DNA of 64,000 nucleotides, from NCBI GenBank assembly GCA_037501455.1, contig CM074858.1, positions 80,636,501 through 80,700,500 on the forward strand, given 5' to 3'. The notes under the pieces were generated by a model. The model worked only from the letters and a program-made list of their open reading frames with translations, did no database searches and was not told the origin of the DNA. The translations under genes were made by a program, and so were the position numbers. The stretch's first letter is position 1; each line of letters starts with the position of its first letter. This document shows, one piece after another, positions 46,356 to 57,996 of the stretch. Origin of the DNA: Lantana camara. Lineage: Eukaryota > Streptophyta > Magnoliopsida > Lamiales > Verbenaceae.

Positions 46356-47439
46356 GATTCAGAATCTTAACTGCTGATTCTAGGGCATAGCCCCAAAATG
46401 AAGGTGGCAATTCAGTGAAACTCATCATGGAACGAACCATATCAAGTAGGGTTCTGTTCCTTCTCTCCGAAACTCCATTTAATTGAGGTGTTCCCGGAGG
46501 AGTCCAATGAGAGATAATTCCATTATCTCTGAGATGACTAAGGAATTCGTCACTTAGATACTCGCCACCTCGATCAGATCGAAGTGTCTTAATCTTGTGA
46601 CTAGTTTGGTTCTCAACCTCCTTCTGAAGTTCTAAGAATTTCTCAAAGGCTTCGGATTTATACTTCATTAAGTACACATAACCAAAACGACTAAAGTCGT
46701 CTATGAAGGTTATGAAATACTGATGATTGTTTCTCGTACTTACACTAAGTGGTCCACAAACATCAGTATGGATTAAATCCAATACTTTAGTAGTACGTTC
46801 CACTTTACCATTAAAGGGAGTTTTGGCCATCTTTCGTTTAAGACATGATTCACAATGAGTTAACTCTTTAAGTTCATTATCATAGAATGATCTTAAATTA
46901 GTTAACTTAGCAATCCTTTCCTTGGAAACGTAGCCTAAACTTGCATGCCATAAAGAAGCCGAGATCTTGTCATCTCTTTTGCGTTTGTTTAATTGTTGTA
47001 TATTCAAAATATTAGTGTATTTAGTTGTATAAAGTCCATTAGATAATGTAACAAGCAAAACGGAAGTTTTATTCTTCTTAAGATAAAAGTTTCCATTTCT
47101 AGAAAAAGTCTCATATCCTTCACAATCAAGTATTGGAATAAAAATGATATTATGAATAATAGAAGGTACATAAAGGACTTTATTCAAAACTAAGGTAAAG
47201 ACACCTAAATCTAATCTACACGTCCCAGTGGCTTAGGCTTGAACGCTTGATCCATTCCCAACCTTCACAACGTATTCTCCTTCTTCAAGCTATCGGACCT
47301 CATTTAGCATCTGTACATCATTACAGATATGAGCTCCACATTCGGTATCAAGTACCCAAGAATTAGAATCAATAGATAGATTTACTTCAACAATAAACAC
47401 ACCTTTCTTTAGAGTATCCTTGTACTCTTGGCAGTTCCT
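46282..47439 (-). pseudogene. Copia protease remnant and integrase
   Basis: Same frame as gag. After the gag stop, the frame gives a protease-like WVLDTECGAH (family form DTGCGSH), a TAG and a TAA, then from 47187 the GAG-pre-integrase zinc region ([10 protein letters not shown] ... [11 protein letters not shown]). The integrase core follows with D in IHTDVCGP, D in [10 protein letters not shown] and E in [12 protein letters not shown], so the DDE triad is intact. It ends near 46282, where the frame is lost. Confidence 0.85.
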
Positions 47440-47442
47440 CTT

Positions 47443-48219
47443 TCAATGCCCTTTCTTGCCACAATGGTGGCAAATGTCCTCTGTCTGATCCTTTCTCTTC
47501 CTACCCTTTCTGTTTTTAACCCCTCCATTGGGTTTAAGAGATCCCATCTTCTTGGGAACTTTCTTCCCTTTGCCTTTAGAAGGCCCAGAAGAGGAGGTGA
47601 CCATCATTACTTTGCGATCCTTCTTGATCGTGTCTTCAGCAGTCACAAGTTGACTAATCAACTCAGCTACAGTAGCATGAGGATGATTCATGTTGAAGTT
47701 TAGCATGAAAGGATTGAATGATGGTGGAAGCGATGCGAGCAACAAATCCACAGCGAGTTCTTCACTCAGTGGCATTTCCATGGAGGTCAGTTTCTCGTTC
47801 AAAGCAAGAAACTTGAGACCGTGCTCATAGACACTTGTACCTTCTTGCATTCTGAGATGAAAGAGCTCCTTAGAGGTGTTGTACATTAGAACACGCTCTT
47901 TGGGGCAGTACAATTGCTCGAGATGGTCATAAATCTCCCAAGCATTCTCCATTAACTCGTGTTGCCTCTGCATGTCCGGGGACATGGTGGCCAACATGAT
48001 GCAACGGGCTTGAAGATTATCTTCAGACCATTTCGCAATTGCGTCCCTTTCGGCCCGAGTCGAAGCCTCGCCTTCAGCGACAGGCTCTCTCTCAAAGAGA
48101 ACATATCTTCTCTTTTCAGAATCTAAAACTATCTTTAGATTCCGAAGCCAATCAGAGTAATTGGGCCCAGTCAACTTGTTTGATTCAAGGATCGATACCA
48201 AAGGGTTTTTGGTTGCCAT
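47443..48219 (-). pseudogene. Copia Gag
   Basis: Starts at ATG 48219 (MATKNPLVSILESNKLTG), 258 residues. It belongs to the UBN2/Retrotran_gag_2 type: GPNYSDWLRNLKIVL, CIMLATMSPDMQ, AWEIYDHLEQLY and FHLRMQEGTSVYEH. It ends inside the zinc knuckle: CHHCGKKGH is followed by TGA where Trp is expected, and the remaining Cys (KRNC) is still encoded afterwards. Gag would coat the RNA in virus-like particles. Confidence 0.9.
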
Positions 48220-48426
48220 TTCAGTTGTAGAGAATCACAGAACTACAACCTAAATGGAAAAACAGAGAAATCATGAGCATGCTGAAAAATAACGATTACA
48301 TATTATCAAGGTCTTTAGAAATATGTTCTCCCACTATTTTTAGAAAGTCTAGAAATCCCAACGACTTTAGAAGAAACTTATTTTCTCAGTGGGCACTAGG
48401 ATCCCAAGTATTCTTAGTTTTGGACC

Positions 48427-48745
48427 CACGACTCATGAAACATCTAAAGGTCTAAGAATCTTAGGTAGGTACTATTTACCAATTCGATCTCTCATTTAAT
48501 TCCTAGTAATGTTTTTGCATCACTGATCTTTTGACTATGGACCCACGACTCGTGAGATATCCATATCTACTTCAGTGTTGAGCTAGACCCATCAATCATA
48601 AGATCTCAACCAAACTTAGTCCGGAACGACCCACGACTCGTGAGACATCGCCCATTCTAAAATGGTCAAGAAATATTAATTACTTAAAGTGATTAACCAG
48701 GAAACTAACAGTTATTAAGATCCACTAATTACCCCACGACTCGTG
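48427..48745. repeat. Four dispersed CACGACTCGTG palindromes in the copia leader
   Basis: Copies at 48427-48437 (CACGACTCATG), 48544-48554, 48632-48642 and 48735-48745. Each has arms CACGA/TCGTG around one C and is embedded in CCCACGACTCGTGAGA. Spacing is about 90-120 bp. Confidence 0.85.
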
Positions 48746-49854
48746 AGACAGCAATTAGGTTCACTTATTAAGTCCCAAATCATATTGATGGAATGCTAGG
48801 ATTTTTATTACCGTGATAAAATACCTATTTATTCGAATTTAGCTCAATATTTAAATGGGATTTTCGAATGACCTCACCAACATATAATGTTGTCCAAATT
48901 TTAATTGTCTTGTTTAATGCAGTTTCACGTAAAGTGCATCACAGAAGCAATTAGCAGATAACATGTCCAAGCATGATACTAATTATGAGATGATCATGGG
49001 TATCCTATCTTATATGTGATTTCGGGAGCCACTCCAAAATCACTAGTCCTAACATTCATGCCACATAAGACAGTTCATACCACATAGGGGTACAGAATTT
49101 AATGGAAAAAACAGCCCTATCTATTACATTAATAGAAACCCTCCTAAACATTTTGAGGGGTCTTCTTATGGCCACCGTTCTTCAAGTGCTCCGTGTGGAT
49201 CCTTCGTATTCCATGGGTGCTTGTCTCCAAATTGAAAATAAAAACCTCACTTCCTAAGTTCTACTCTCTTTACATAAAGTAATGTGGCTCAATTTTCATA
49301 TTGACCATAGACAAGTACACGGGGCATACCGCGGCCCAAAAACATTAATAAGGAAAGCCACATAATAAACACATAATAGTACATACATAAGTAGGCTCCA
49401 ACCCTAATTGAAAGGGCGCAACTATGGGGCTCCAACCCCATTTGAAATCATCCATGTGCAGAATTTAAAACCATACATAAGACCTACATCACCAAAACTA
49501 GCATGATTCGGCTTAAATTTAAATTTACCAATTAAATTTAAAATTCCCTTGACTTAAAGTTACAACTAACTTAAGTAATTTGAATATAGTCAATTATCAA
49601 GAATTTATTCAAAATCGAATCACCGGATCATGACAAAACTACAGTTAATTCAAAATTAAATTTTTGTCTAAAATATCATTCAAAGGGATATTTATTATTT
49701 TCTCGAAAAATAAGAACTTGACTTTAATTCATAAAATCCCAAATTTTATAATTATTTCAAATAAATAATTTTATAAAATTAAAATCCAATTTTAAAACAA
49801 AATCAGATTTTCAAAACGAAATTTTTACGAAACTTGGAAAACACGAAACGAAAA

Positions 49855-50115
49855 GGCGTCTCTAGAAAGCCCGCATGAGGCGCGCGAGGACCGCTCGCAA
49901 GCAGTCCCACGAGATTGCCTTGTGCAGCCGTGCTAGGCTGATCCGGCATCGCCCACGTGGATTTGCACGAAGGCCGCGCGCACGGTGTGCGCGCAGCTTC
50001 GTGCGAGGGGGGAACTTTGCAGGCGGCCGTGCTAGGCGAGCCCGACCGGTCTGTCCGCGTAGATTGCATACATGGCCGCCCCATGCGCAAAGCGCGATTA
50101 GCCGCGTGCGCTGCA
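49855..50115. other. C+G-rich patch in copia leader
   Basis: About 260 bp rich in CpG with partial inverted repeats such as GCGCGCACGGTGTGCGCGC near 49976-49994. ORFs here on both strands are by-products of base composition. Confidence 0.5.
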
Positions 50116-50383
50116 GTCCATTCTGATTCCGTTCTCGTTTCATAATTTCAGCAATTTCAACAATTCCAGTTCCGAATTAAAACAATTCATACAAATCTAA
50201 GTCAAAACAGTTTAAAACAAGATTTATTCGGGAAACAATTTTCGCAAAATTTTCAAGAAACAATTTTTATCTGGCAACTTCGTATTTCAAATAAAAACCA
50301 TGAATACACAACATATATTCAAATTCAAGAATTTTCATCGAAATTCATAAAGCAGTAAAGATACAATACGAACGTTGCAAGGT

Positions 50384-50396
50384 GGATCTGATACCA
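50384..50396 (-). promoter_or_regulatory. Primer-binding site of the copia element
   Basis: On the minus strand TGGTATCAGATCC lies 2 nt inside the 5' LTR. The first ten bases complement the 3' end of initiator-Met tRNA, the usual copia primer. Confidence 0.85.
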
Positions 50397-50398
50397 CT

Positions 50399-52353
50399 TG
50401 TTGGAAAACACGAAAGAGTTGAGCAACGGAAGTTTAAAATTTTTCCACAAGTTTAATCGTGGTTTTGTAATTTTTGTATTGTAACGCTGGGAATAACAAG
50501 AAACTCACTTTAATTGAAGCTTTCTAGTGATGTCAGCACCGCCTACTGAACACCCTTCAAGCAAAATGTCCCTCGAACGGTTCTCAATAGATCCCAAAGC
50601 AGTGATCCTCCAGAGCGTATCCACACCAATCCTAGAACACGATCAAGTAAGTGAGAATGCTAGTTCTATAACTTGTATTAATGGCTAGGGTTTTGCTTTG
50701 AAAACCTTTCTTTTATTTTTCTCAAAAACTTAACATTTCATGAGTGTTGGTCTAAAGAATAAGAGAAGCCCCACCCTTGTATTTATACAAGGTGAGTTCG
50801 AACCCTAGGGTTTCATAAACCTAGTGGGTTTTGTTTTCTTGCTCACTAATTAACTAATTTAATTATTTATTTAATTGGAATAATAAGTTCCTAACTTATC
50901 TTCAAGTCTTGCAATAATCGACTTTCTCTCTCCTACAATAGGAAGTTGGACTTTTCAACTTTCCTAAAGCTAAAAGTCAAGATTCAATAAATAATTTAAT
51001 TCTCAATTAATTATTTGTTGGGTTAAGCTTGAGAAATAAAATCTTAATAATTAATTCAAAATTAATTAAAAGACTTAAATTAATTAATTACAATTTAATT
51101 AATTAATTCTAGAAAAGAATTCACGTGTAATAAAATTACACGCTTGGAGACACGTACGTGCCACGTGTGCATGACACGTGGCAGCCACGCAGTGGCTACG
51201 TGTGACACGTGGCAGTCAAGTGCTTTTGACACGTGGCAATGCCCACATGTTACTCTCTCCAATTCGATCAACAATTTGATCCTTCGTTAGTCATATTAAC
51301 ATCCTACCATAACCCTCGTGTCCTGGCATTTGTGTGTGACCCTCTAGGTTCATTATTCGATTAGCAGTGATAGCAATTAATTAATTCACTAATTAATTAA
51401 TCACTTCACAGATCACACTACCGTAATCTAGCAATGTGTGTGTGACCCCTAGCTGAATAATGAAATGAATCGAAGAACCTTTCAGTCAATAACATACAGT
51501 GAAATACGATCCTCCTACAACTCCATCTCTCAATCAAGAACTAAGGCATGAGAATATTCTTAGAGCCTAAATATTCTTGATATTTAAAGTTAAGTTCGTT
51601 TCATATCCATTTAGACCACAATCCAAGAAAATCTCATTTTCTTAATGTCTTGATCTTTTATCCACCTTGTGTAGGTCCTTTGTCGATTCTACTAATTCTA
51701 CATATGCCACTTGTGGAATCCCAACATAGGCCGTGGTTTAGGTGTCTATATGGAGACACCCTTTTGAGCCTATATCAAAGATTATAGAGTTAGCTCATAT
51801 GAGACATTACAGAATCTCAAGTCTAAGGATTAATGAATCAAGTTATTGACCTGTGAGATATTTCCTAATCTGGAAGTTTCTAGAAACTTCCTTTCCCATT
51901 TAGGAATGTTCTCACGCGGGACATCTCAGTAATGATGTTCTAGTAACAATCACCCTCATGTATTATGAATGCATCATCGTATGCACCTCTCACTCCATGA
52001 AACTGAGTGATCCTTCAAAAGGACATAATCACATAAGCAAGTCTCAACAGAGTCAAGGTCCACACTCCCACTGTCTGTCGGACTCTCGACTTGGAGAAGT
52101 TTCTAATCCTCGCCTATAGAGTTAAGAACTTGCTTCATGTGTCGTTCCCATAACGACAAAGTTCTTAACGGCCTCATCGGATTAGGGGAGTTCAATACAT
52201 GCAAACTCACAGTCAACCCAAACAGACATAATAAGCACATAATAAAGTGAATGCCTATGAACAAAATCATCCCGTTTATTATTCAAAGACTGTTTATGAT
52301 ATTACAAGGAAATAGTAAAGGCAAAAGCTGCTTTAAGGGCACTATTCCTAACA
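50399..52353 (-). repeat. 5' LTR of the minus-strand copia
   Basis: 1955 bp. Relative to the 3' LTR it lacks about 70 bp near 51668 and has an extra stretch of about 40 bp near 51183-51222 that adds G-boxes. G-boxes are at 51122, 51162, 51175, 51206 and 51230. Confidence 0.9.
51122..51235. promoter_or_regulatory. Expanded G-box cluster in copia 5' LTR
   Basis: Five CACGTG motifs in about 115 bp. The extra segment contains an inverted GCCACGCAGTGGC (51184-51196) and a further ACACGTGGCAG copy, consistent with local duplication of the motif. Confidence 0.55.
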
Positions 52354-52358
52354 TATTT

Positions 52359-53782
52359 TTCTTGCTCCTTTCTTCTCGTTTCTTGTTTCTTTCAAGACAT
52401 ATATTATAGTACTAGCATACTCATTGATATGATTTGAATGAAGGATTGGTGTGGACTATTTTCTAGAGGACTGCTAATTTGGAGTCTCGGTGGAAAGAAC
52501 CTTCGAGAAACAGGATGTTCATTAAAGCATGAAGAACGTTTGAGGGCGGCGGCTCAAAATGTTTCAAGAAAGCTTCAATTCTTGTAAGTTCTTGAACACC
52601 CTATATAGATATTGCAAGTTAACGATCTCTCTTTTGGGAAAAAAATTTTAAATTACGTTGCGCTTCCGTTTCCGATTAATAATTAGATTTGGGCTTTAAT
52701 TAATAAAGAATTACTTATAAAGCTCAATCTGGAATTAAAAAAAAAACCCAATAAATAATTAATTATGAATAAATTATTAATTAAAAATTAACATTATTTA
52801 TTTACTAAATAAATATGACATCATCTGTCTTTATTTATTTTAAGAAATAAATAAAGGATATTATCATCCTTATTTGAGAAATAAAGGAGAAGATACTATC
52901 TTACATTATTTGAGAAATAAGTGATAAGATAATATCAAGACTTATTTATTTATGAAATAAATTAGTAAAGATAATATCAAGTTGTTATTATCATAAGGAT
53001 TTATTTATGAAATAAATATAAAGATAATATCAAGTTGGTATTATCATAAGTATTTATTTATAAAATAAACAAAAAGATAATATAAGGTTGTTATTATCAT
53101 AAGTATTTATTTATGAAATAAACATAAAGTTAATATAATATTATTATTTTCATAAGTATTTATTTATGAAATAAATAAAAAGATAATATCATAAAATATT
53201 TATTTATGAAATAAATAATTATGAGATAATATCCTAAAGTTGTTAGGATAATTATACTAAATAATAATATGATTGTTAATTAGTTATATTGAATTATCTC
53301 GACGTAATTAAGAAAAGATAAGATTCTTTTATTAACAGAAAAAGAATCGTTATTTTTTCTTAGTTAGATAAAAAGAGAAGTGACCTCTCTCTTTCTCGTA
53401 GAACGACATTCAAGAAGTGCCGAAATTTCTCTCTATTCCAGAGAAAAGAAAGAATTCAGTTCTTGCGAAAGAACAATCCCCAGCCTTTACATAAAATAAA
53501 GAACTAGCATTCTCCCTGTTTTTATCGTGGTCGAGGTGGGTGAGAATAGTTCTGGAGGGCTTCTACGCTAGAGTTTTGAAGATGAAGGAATAAACATCCA
53601 CCGGAGTAGATTCATGTCGCTTGAAGGTTGTTCGATATAGGCGATCAAACATCTCAAGAAAGAATCAAAGTTAATGTATGTTTCAGAATCCCTCCTATTT
53701 TAGAGTAGAAATTGCAAGCTTCTGTTCCCTTTGTTCGGAAAAATTTTAAATTTTCGGTGCTTTATTCTCGTGTTTTCCAACA
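52359..53782 (+). mobile_element. Old copia LTR, right part, with inserted A+T-rich repeats
   Basis: Continues the old copia LTR after the TSD and ends TGTTTTCCAACA at 53782. A second LTR-tail-like stretch (AAATTTTAAATTACGTTGCG near 52643) suggests two overlapping LTR remnants. No coding region is seen. The middle is an A+T-rich tandem array. Confidence 0.6.
52829..53235. repeat. A+T-rich tandem repeats, about 54-bp unit, two inverted repeats per unit
   Basis: The unit holds ATTTATTTATGAAATAAAT (8-bp arms) and GATAATA...TATTATC (7-bp arms). Units start near 52945, 53000, 53052, 53106, 53159 and 53199, with degenerate copies to the left. Confidence 0.8.
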
Positions 53783-54455
53783 CAAAGGTGCTCACTACAT
53801 AGAATAATTACACTAAGGTGTCCCGCCTGAGAATCGATAAAGAATCTACACTTGCTAGAAGCAAGAAAATCTCTTATTGCCTGAGTTATTCATATTCCAT
53901 CACGAAATCCTTGACCAAAAGACAGTGGATCGAGATCAAAAAATGAGTTTTTTGGATCGAGACCAAATGGTTAAGAAACGAACTTAATTTTAAGAGTGAG
54001 ATTATAAGGGTTCTAATTATTCCTTTGTCCTAAATGTTGATCGAGAGATAGCTTTGTAGGAGAAACGTATTTCACAAGTCTTCATTAAATGAAAGATTCT
54101 TTTGAATTAATTCGTTATTTGGTTAGGGGACACACACCTGCTACTCGACTATATTTGTGTGATCTGTGATTGATTGATTAATATGAACATTAAATAATAA
54201 GGGTCAGTATTAATCAAATAATGAATTTAGAGGGTCACACATAAATATCATGTCATGAGAATTTAGGCTAAGTAGTTAATTGAACCAACCAAAATGGGTC
54301 GGTGGGACTCACACATGCATGTGATACGCTAATTAATTAAATCAACTCGCACGTGTGGCACATGTCGCGCGTGCCGCGCGCCTCACATGTGGGCCCCACC
54401 GACCCATTTTTGTCGGTTCGATTAATCCGATTAATTTATTAGCCTAAACCCTTAT
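53783..54455 (+). mobile_element. Further copia LTR fragment
   Basis: Parallels the old copia LTR around 41330-41900 (CTACACTTGC, CTCTTATTGC, the TGTGTGATCTGT segment), then a G-box-like patch at 54350-54410. It is truncated on the left and cut on the right by the gypsy LTR at 54456. No gene. Confidence 0.6.
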
Positions 54456-55235
54456 TGTGACACTCCGTCTTCTCGGCAATCCATATATGAAATCACGAGA
54501 GAGTTTAATTCCGTATTTATCTGATTCGCATGTTTTAAGTGTCAACGTGAAAATTTATTTAAGTTTTATACGCTTTAGAATCTAATTAATTGTTTGGGCT
54601 CGAATGCCCAATATTTGAAAGTTTAGGGACCTAATGGTAATTAGGGTGTTTTGGCCTTCGTGGCAATCTTGAGCTTGGGAATTCGAATTCATTGTATTCG
54701 TTTCGATAATTCGGACGTAATGAAATTAACTTTATATTTTTCTGAGCCCATCTGAAGCCCTACCGTTTTAAAATTCGATCCGGTTGGACCGGATCTTTTG
54801 ACCTGACCCGTTTCCTTTCTTTAACCGACCCGTTTCAGCTCTTTTTGAGCTGAAACACAACCCATTTGCTTCTCATTTTCAAGCAAGAGAGAGTGGAAGA
54901 GAAGAAGAGAAGAGGAAGAAGAGAACCCTGACGCCCCCTCGTCCAATCAACGATTCAAGGTAAGCAATATACTCCTCTCATTACGTGTTTCGATTTAATA
55001 CCTCTTTTGTGCCTCGATTTTGTGTTTATGTGGCCTATTTGGGGAGATGATGAATAGTGTGGGTTTCGGGTTTTAGGGTGTTCGGGCTCGTTTCAGAGTT
55101 AGATTTGTGATCTAATGTGTTCTATATGTGTTATTTGATGTTATATGTTTGTTTTGGGCCGATTCTTAGGGTTTGGGATGGTTTTTGGGGAGGTTAGAAA
55201 CCTCCACGAGTTGTTATCGCCATGGCTGAAAGCTC

Positions 55236-55363
55236 GGTCGTGCCCGCGACCATTTTTAGCCTAAAATGTGTCGCACCCGCAACCATCCTCCAGGAGATGC
55301 TTCTGTTTTGCCTTCGCGGCCGAGACTGGTTTCCAGTGCAATTTTATCGCGGCCGTGCCGACC
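55236..55363. repeat. Cluster of palindromes (GGTCGTGCCCGCGACC type)
   Basis: Four imperfect copies at 55236-55251, 55269-55284, 55313-55329 and 55346-55363, about 0.8-0.9 kb from the LTR start. They share GGTCGCG/CGCGACC-like arms with the chromovirus LTR cluster. Confidence 0.7.
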
Positions 55364-57061
55364 TCATACATACTCTGTTTTATCTGAATTTTGCACTACA
55401 GAAAACTTTTTGAGTCTAGAACATTCTCCAATTGGAATCACCCCAAAATTCGATCTAACTTGTGAGATATAACCGTTTGAATTTTGTGTCGCCACTTCAC
55501 CGGAATTTTGCTTTCGTCCAAATTCAAACCTTCGACATTTTTGCCTCTCTTTGAGCCATGATTCGAGCCATATAACATTTGAAATATCTATGTGTCTAGT
55601 TTCATTTCCAATAAACAAAACTTAATTTCCATTTCTCAAACTCAATTTATGATCGTTTTCCTACAGCTTATCCGTTTCAGAAAATTTCCAGCTTTTTGCT
55701 CGGAACCATTTCTTGTGCTCTTCTTCATCTTTTCTTGCACCTTCTCACTTACGAACTCGTTCCTAACTTATGTATGTGTAGGTATTTGCTCTTATATGCC
55801 TTTTTTTTACCTTCGTTTGCATTAATTGTGCACATGAACATGCCCTAACGTGTTTTAAGCATATGTTAAATTATGAAATGCATTTCTTTTCACGGAATGA
55901 GTTTGAATATGAACCTCGCCTATGTGTTTGCCTCTCATAAGTGCTTATGCATACACCGTGAATCTACGTGGTTCGTCTTTGGGTCTAAGCTTTGTGTTTT
56001 ATCTTAAGTTTGTTCAGGTGCACCCGGGGTCGTGTTTCGTTAGCCGTGTTGATTCCGGGGTAGATCAATCGTCTCTATCTCGGTACCGTTGGTATAAGGT
56101 GAGATTGGGTTATAGTTAAACCCCAATGAAACGTGCTCGTTTTCTATGCATGCGAACTATAACCTTAAGTATAAGTAAATATGTGCGAAATATATAAGTT
56201 TATGAATTTGTTAAGCCTTTGTAAGTATGATACGATATGTACAAGCCTATGTACGCTTGTTCTGATTTGATTTAGTTTGATTCGTTGTGTTTTGCAACTT
56301 TTAACCACGCTTCAAACCGTGTGCCTCTTATGAGCCGAGAGATGCGAGTTAAGGATTTGACACGGAGAAGTATGAATAGCGTGGTGGTTGCATGGTAAGG
56401 TCTGGTACGCAATTTGAAGTTTGTTAATGTTAAGTAGCAGGTTAAGTTTGTTATGTAATGTAATGTTTTGCGTTGAGTAATGGGCCCCGGAGTTGTGGGT
56501 AAGGGAGACCCGGGACGGCCATGGGGTCGCCGATTATGACCCCTGTGCACATCTCCACAGTTAGTTCGGATTACCTCTGATCTCATCAGGAGGTTTGGTG
56601 GGTGATGGAGATCCTGAGGGTTTGGAGTAGCATGCACTCCCCTCACCTGAAGTGGATGGTTAGGGTCGCACAACCCTTCCATCTCCAGAGTGAGGAGGTT
56701 TGTTATGTAATGTTATTTTTGTTTTGATTTTTAATATATGTTATGTTGTGTCTGAGGAGCCCAGGATGGGATTTGTTACTCGTACCCGCCTAGTTTTGTA
56801 TGTATGATCTTTTAAAGTTCGTGAACGGGGATAAACTTAAAATTTAGATAAAATATAGATCTTTTTGAAAGTATAAGTTAAGAGTTGAAATGTTCGGATA
56901 AGATTTGTTATGTTTTGTTATGGTTTGATACGTGTGAATTTGATAAGTTAATTTGTTCTATTTTGATAAGAATCCCTATATGTATGTATCACGGGCAAAG
57001 TTTGGCGTGCAAAAACTATCCCTGAGTTCACGAACTGTGTGCTTGAATGTGCTTTGCTCCA

Positions 57062-57113
57062 TATATATATGTACCGTGTGTGTGGGTAGCCCCTCACTCA
57101 GTCCGCGTGACTG
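57062..57113 (+). promoter_or_regulatory. TATA box and hairpin of the interrupted gypsy LTR
   Basis: TATATATAT (57062-57070), then GCCCCTCACT, then CAGTC-CGCGT-GACTG (57099-57113), then a T-rich stretch and GAGCTAGGCC. Confidence 0.6.
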
Positions 57114-57996
57114 ACCCCTCTCCCCTTTTTGTTTTAGTGTGCAAGTGTGCATTGGAGTTCGAGCTAGGCCGAGTCTGTCTAGTCGTTGTCGAGTTTGAGT
57201 CTTTGCATACACTATTGTAATTTATTTAAGATTGAACGTTTGTATGTATACCTTATGATTTATTTTGATATGTTATACTTTGGGACAGGCTTCTAGGGAC
57301 AAAATTGAACCCCGTTTGCATTTATGTTTTATGTTTTATTCAGGATTAGGGATCTATTTTAGTTGAACACGTCACCTGCTCCTTGTGATTTGTTATTGGA
57401 ATGTTTGAATTACTTCCGCATACGCATTTTTATTTTGGGGTTTGTTTTATTTGCAGGGTCTACGTCCCGCCTAGCTTGGGTGTGTGTCTGTCGGTCTCTC
57501 GTTCGTCTCTACTTGGTTCATGGACGGGTTTCCCATCCTATATGTGGATTAGGCTTAGGTGCGGGGGCTGTGGTGACCCACCATGTAGTACCCGAGCGCA
57601 AGGTACCACATCCCCCGCACCGAGACCCGACCCGAATATGAAATGGATACTCCATACCCGAGCTAGATCACGGTGAACGGGGATAAACACACACACACTA
57701 TGCTAGGCGGGACTAACCCTTGAACTATAAAATCAGAGTAAATATTAAAGCGGAAGCAATAACGATCATATAACCTGTACAATGAGCATCAAGCCCCAAA
57801 AATAGATCATATACATCATTCACATGCCATCACGGCTCAAACATGTACGCTCCGTATCATAATTCATTGTATAAGTATGAGTATGCAAGTGTAAGACCCA
57901 AAATACAAGAGCTAGAGACAAATGCGAGACACCCGACTCGAATTCCTGCCTAGCTCCCCTGACACCTGCACAAAATAACAGAAAACCAAATGGGTT

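Larger units (their letters stand above)
48220..50383 (-). other. Long noncoding leader of the copia element
   Basis: About 2.2 kb between primer site and gag with no gene. It contains four copies of CACGACTCGTG or a one-base variant (48427-48745) and a C+G-rich patch (about 49855-50115) in otherwise A+T-rich sequence. Confidence 0.7.
42401..52353 (-). mobile_element. Complete but inactive Ty1/copia element
   Basis: 9953 bp on the minus strand: 5' LTR 50399-52353, primer site 50384-50396, a long leader of about 2.2 kb, gag, protease, integrase, RT and RNase H (48219 down to 44448), PPT, 3' LTR 42401-44396. The domain order integrase before RT defines copia. Stops, a frameshift and changed catalytic residues make it non-functional. 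The LTRs differ by indels of about 40-60 bp and many substitutions, so it is much older than the young Athila. Confidence 0.93.
54456..57583 (+). mobile_element. Ty3/gypsy LTR, interrupted near its 3' end
   Basis: Starts TGTGACACTCCGTC at 54456; CTTAT (54451-54455) would be its TSD. It runs to GTGCGGGGGCTGTGG and CCCACCA at 57583, where related LTRs have about 20 bp left to their TACA end. There the minus-strand chromovirus LTR begins. It contains a palindrome cluster (55236-55363) and a TATA-hairpin core (57062-57113). No coding region is visible. Confidence 0.8.

Noticed and set aside
49803..50145. Arg-rich ORFs on both strands of the C+G-rich patch
   Set aside because: They reflect CpG-rich composition; there is no domain and they lie in the copia leader.
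56272..56682. 136-residue minus-strand ORF in the 54456 LTR
   Set aside because: Antisense to the LTR, low complexity, and with no family resemblance that I recognise.
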